Assembly (NCBI RefSeq): GCF_000744835.1 | Contig: NZ_JQMS01000001.1 | Span: 3,224,001-3,288,000, forward strand | Reading direction: 5' to 3' | DNA from: Flavobacterium sp. 83 | GTDB lineage: Bacteria; Bacteroidota; Bacteroidia; Flavobacteriales; Flavobacteriaceae | Length of the DNA stretch: 64,000 nt | Part shown: positions 63,272-64,000 of the stretch, in pieces | How the letters are laid out: every line of letters starts with the position of its first letter | Numbering within the stretch: position 1 is the first letter of the stretch | Notes under the pieces: generated by a model | Seen by the model: the letters and a program-made list of their open reading frames with translations, nothing else | The model's database searches: none | What the model was told of the DNA's origin: nothing | Translations under genes and position numbers: made by a program

Positions 63272-64000
63272 TTAGGGAACGATTGGTTTGTGTCTTTTTC
63301 TAAAAGGAAAAATGGAGGAACGGGTCGCACTGAACATTTTATGCCAAGTGGGAACAGATTTTACATAAGGTGAAGCAAAGTGATAGAAAAATACTAAGCC
63401 AAAAAGCACCAGTATTCCCAAAACAGTGATCCAACCAAACAGTTCTTTTGCCGATAGCAATAAGGCTTCGTTTCGGACTCTTAAAAATAAAACTTTTGAT
63501 GCCATTCGCGCTGCTTGTCCACTATCCAAACCATTTTTGATGTAACTCTCAGAAAGTTTTTTTAAAAAAGGAGCTGTTGTTGAAACATCCATTCGGGAAG
63601 CCATTTTCTGCAAATAATCTTGGGAAAGTTGGTACGTTCTGTTGCTAATCCAAGAACCCATAATGACATTGCCGAGAGCATTTCGGAATAGCGCCATATA
63701 ACTTAACATTTGGGCAAAGATTGTCAATGGAACGCCAATAGTCATATATTTTCCGGCTGCAGCAAACAGAATGATATTTCCAAAACCTTTAAGTGCATAA
63801 GGCAAATACAATTGATGCTCTCCAGCATTATAGCCGAAGGAGAAATATAAAAGAGCGTGATGTAGTGTTAAAGCCAAAAAGCTGATCGCAAAAAGATAAC
63901 GGAAGGAATAATTCAGATAAGTAAACCAATAATAACAAAATAGTCCACCTGCAAGTATTCCTGTGGTAATCCACCAGTTAAGGGCAGCTACGTGGAGGTC
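63272..64000 (-). CDS. MFS transporter, DHA2/EmrB-like, C-terminal part (5' end outside window)
   Basis: About 242 codons are visible, open to the right edge. Membrane helices include NWWITTGILAGGLFCYYWFT, FLALTLHHALLYFSFGY, GNIILFAAAGKYMTIG and KELFGWITVLGILVLFGLVF. The arrangement with a long loop of SxDYLQKMASR type before the final helix matches the last helices of 14-TM drug/organic-anion exporters. A TTG at 63877 is not the true start, because the frame continues upstream to the window edge. Confidence 0.75.
   Translation of the reverse strand, partial: DLHVAALNWWITTGILAGGLFCYYWFTYLNYSFRYLFAISFLALTLHHALLYFSFGYNAGEHQLYLPYALKGFGNIILFAAAGKYMTIGVPLTIFAQMLSYMALFRNALGNVIMGSWISNRTYQLSQDYLQKMASRMDVSTTAPFLKKLSESYIKNGLDSGQAARMASKVLFLRVRNEALLLSAKELFGWITVLGILVLFGLVFFYHFASPYVKSVPTWHKMFSATRSSIFPFRKRHKPIVP

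Overview
The window looks like chromosomal DNA of a Bacteroidota bacterium, most probably Flavobacterium or a close relative. The evidence is low GC, SusC/SusD pairs, a hybrid two-component sensor, promoters of the form TTTG-N17..19-TAnnTTTG, weak Shine-Dalgarno sequences, and a GyrA with Thr82/Asp86 as in flavobacteria.

Layout. (1) 1-6736: the edge of a polysaccharide-utilisation locus, with a SusC receptor running off the left end, a decayed glycosidase tail and a hybrid two-component regulator. (2) 6939-7862: a decayed tyrosine recombinase beside three tRNA genes (Arg, Pro, Ser). (3) 8092-18994: housekeeping genes, namely thiolase, an NlpC/P60 peptidase, a TPR protein, gyrA, clpC, a RimB-RimK type fusion and a DUF421 protein. 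(4) 19038-23907: a Crp/Fnr regulator gene split by a complete 1,714-bp IS with a 4-bp target duplication, followed by a pirin-pirin-OsmC-GNAT operon. (5) 23977-27554: phosphate transporter, DUF47 protein and hutH. (6) 27958-33019: the threonine operon thrA-thrB-thrC, preceded by a promoter and a 33-codon leader peptide with six consecutive threonines. (7) 33303-34306: an NTF2-like protein and a cupin.

(8) 34572-57509 is the most unusual part, a large accessory catabolic locus. Leftward genes encode a HTD2/MaoC-type hydratase, a CaiB/BaiF CoA-transferase, a thiolase and an SDR. Rightward genes encode a VOC protein, an IclR regulator, a beta-helix protein, a ConA-like/DUF1080-like protein, a BASS-type transporter, a GH3 glycosidase, a 3-hydroxyacyl-CoA dehydrogenase, a CE1-like esterase, an HpcH/HpaI aldolase that carries a secretion signal, a type-B carboxylesterase, an alpha/beta-hydrolase, SusC (with an in-frame TAG near its start), SusD, a sugar isomerase-like protein and a small tautomerase. 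Outer-membrane import, ester and glycoside cleavage, CoA activation, hydration, oxidation and thiolysis are all encoded, but no acyl-CoA dehydrogenase is seen. This fits a substrate whose acyl part is already unsaturated, such as a hydroxycinnamate-type ester or glycoside; that is inference.

(9) 57588-64000: a TonB-receptor tail remnant, then a leftward group with a zinc alcohol dehydrogenase, a PPC/DUF296 protein, two SnoaL-like proteins, an alpha/beta-hydrolase paralogous to the one in region 8, DoxX, an F420-reductase-like NAD(P)-binding protein and a partial MFS transporter.

Regulation visible in the sequence: TAnnTTTG promoters for thiolase, rimK, the pirin operon, the DUF47 gene and the thr leader, and a palindrome TGAAA-N6-TTTCA between the two divergent arms of the catabolic locus that could be the IclR operator. 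Several spacers hold long imperfect palindromes of the intergenic-repeat kind.
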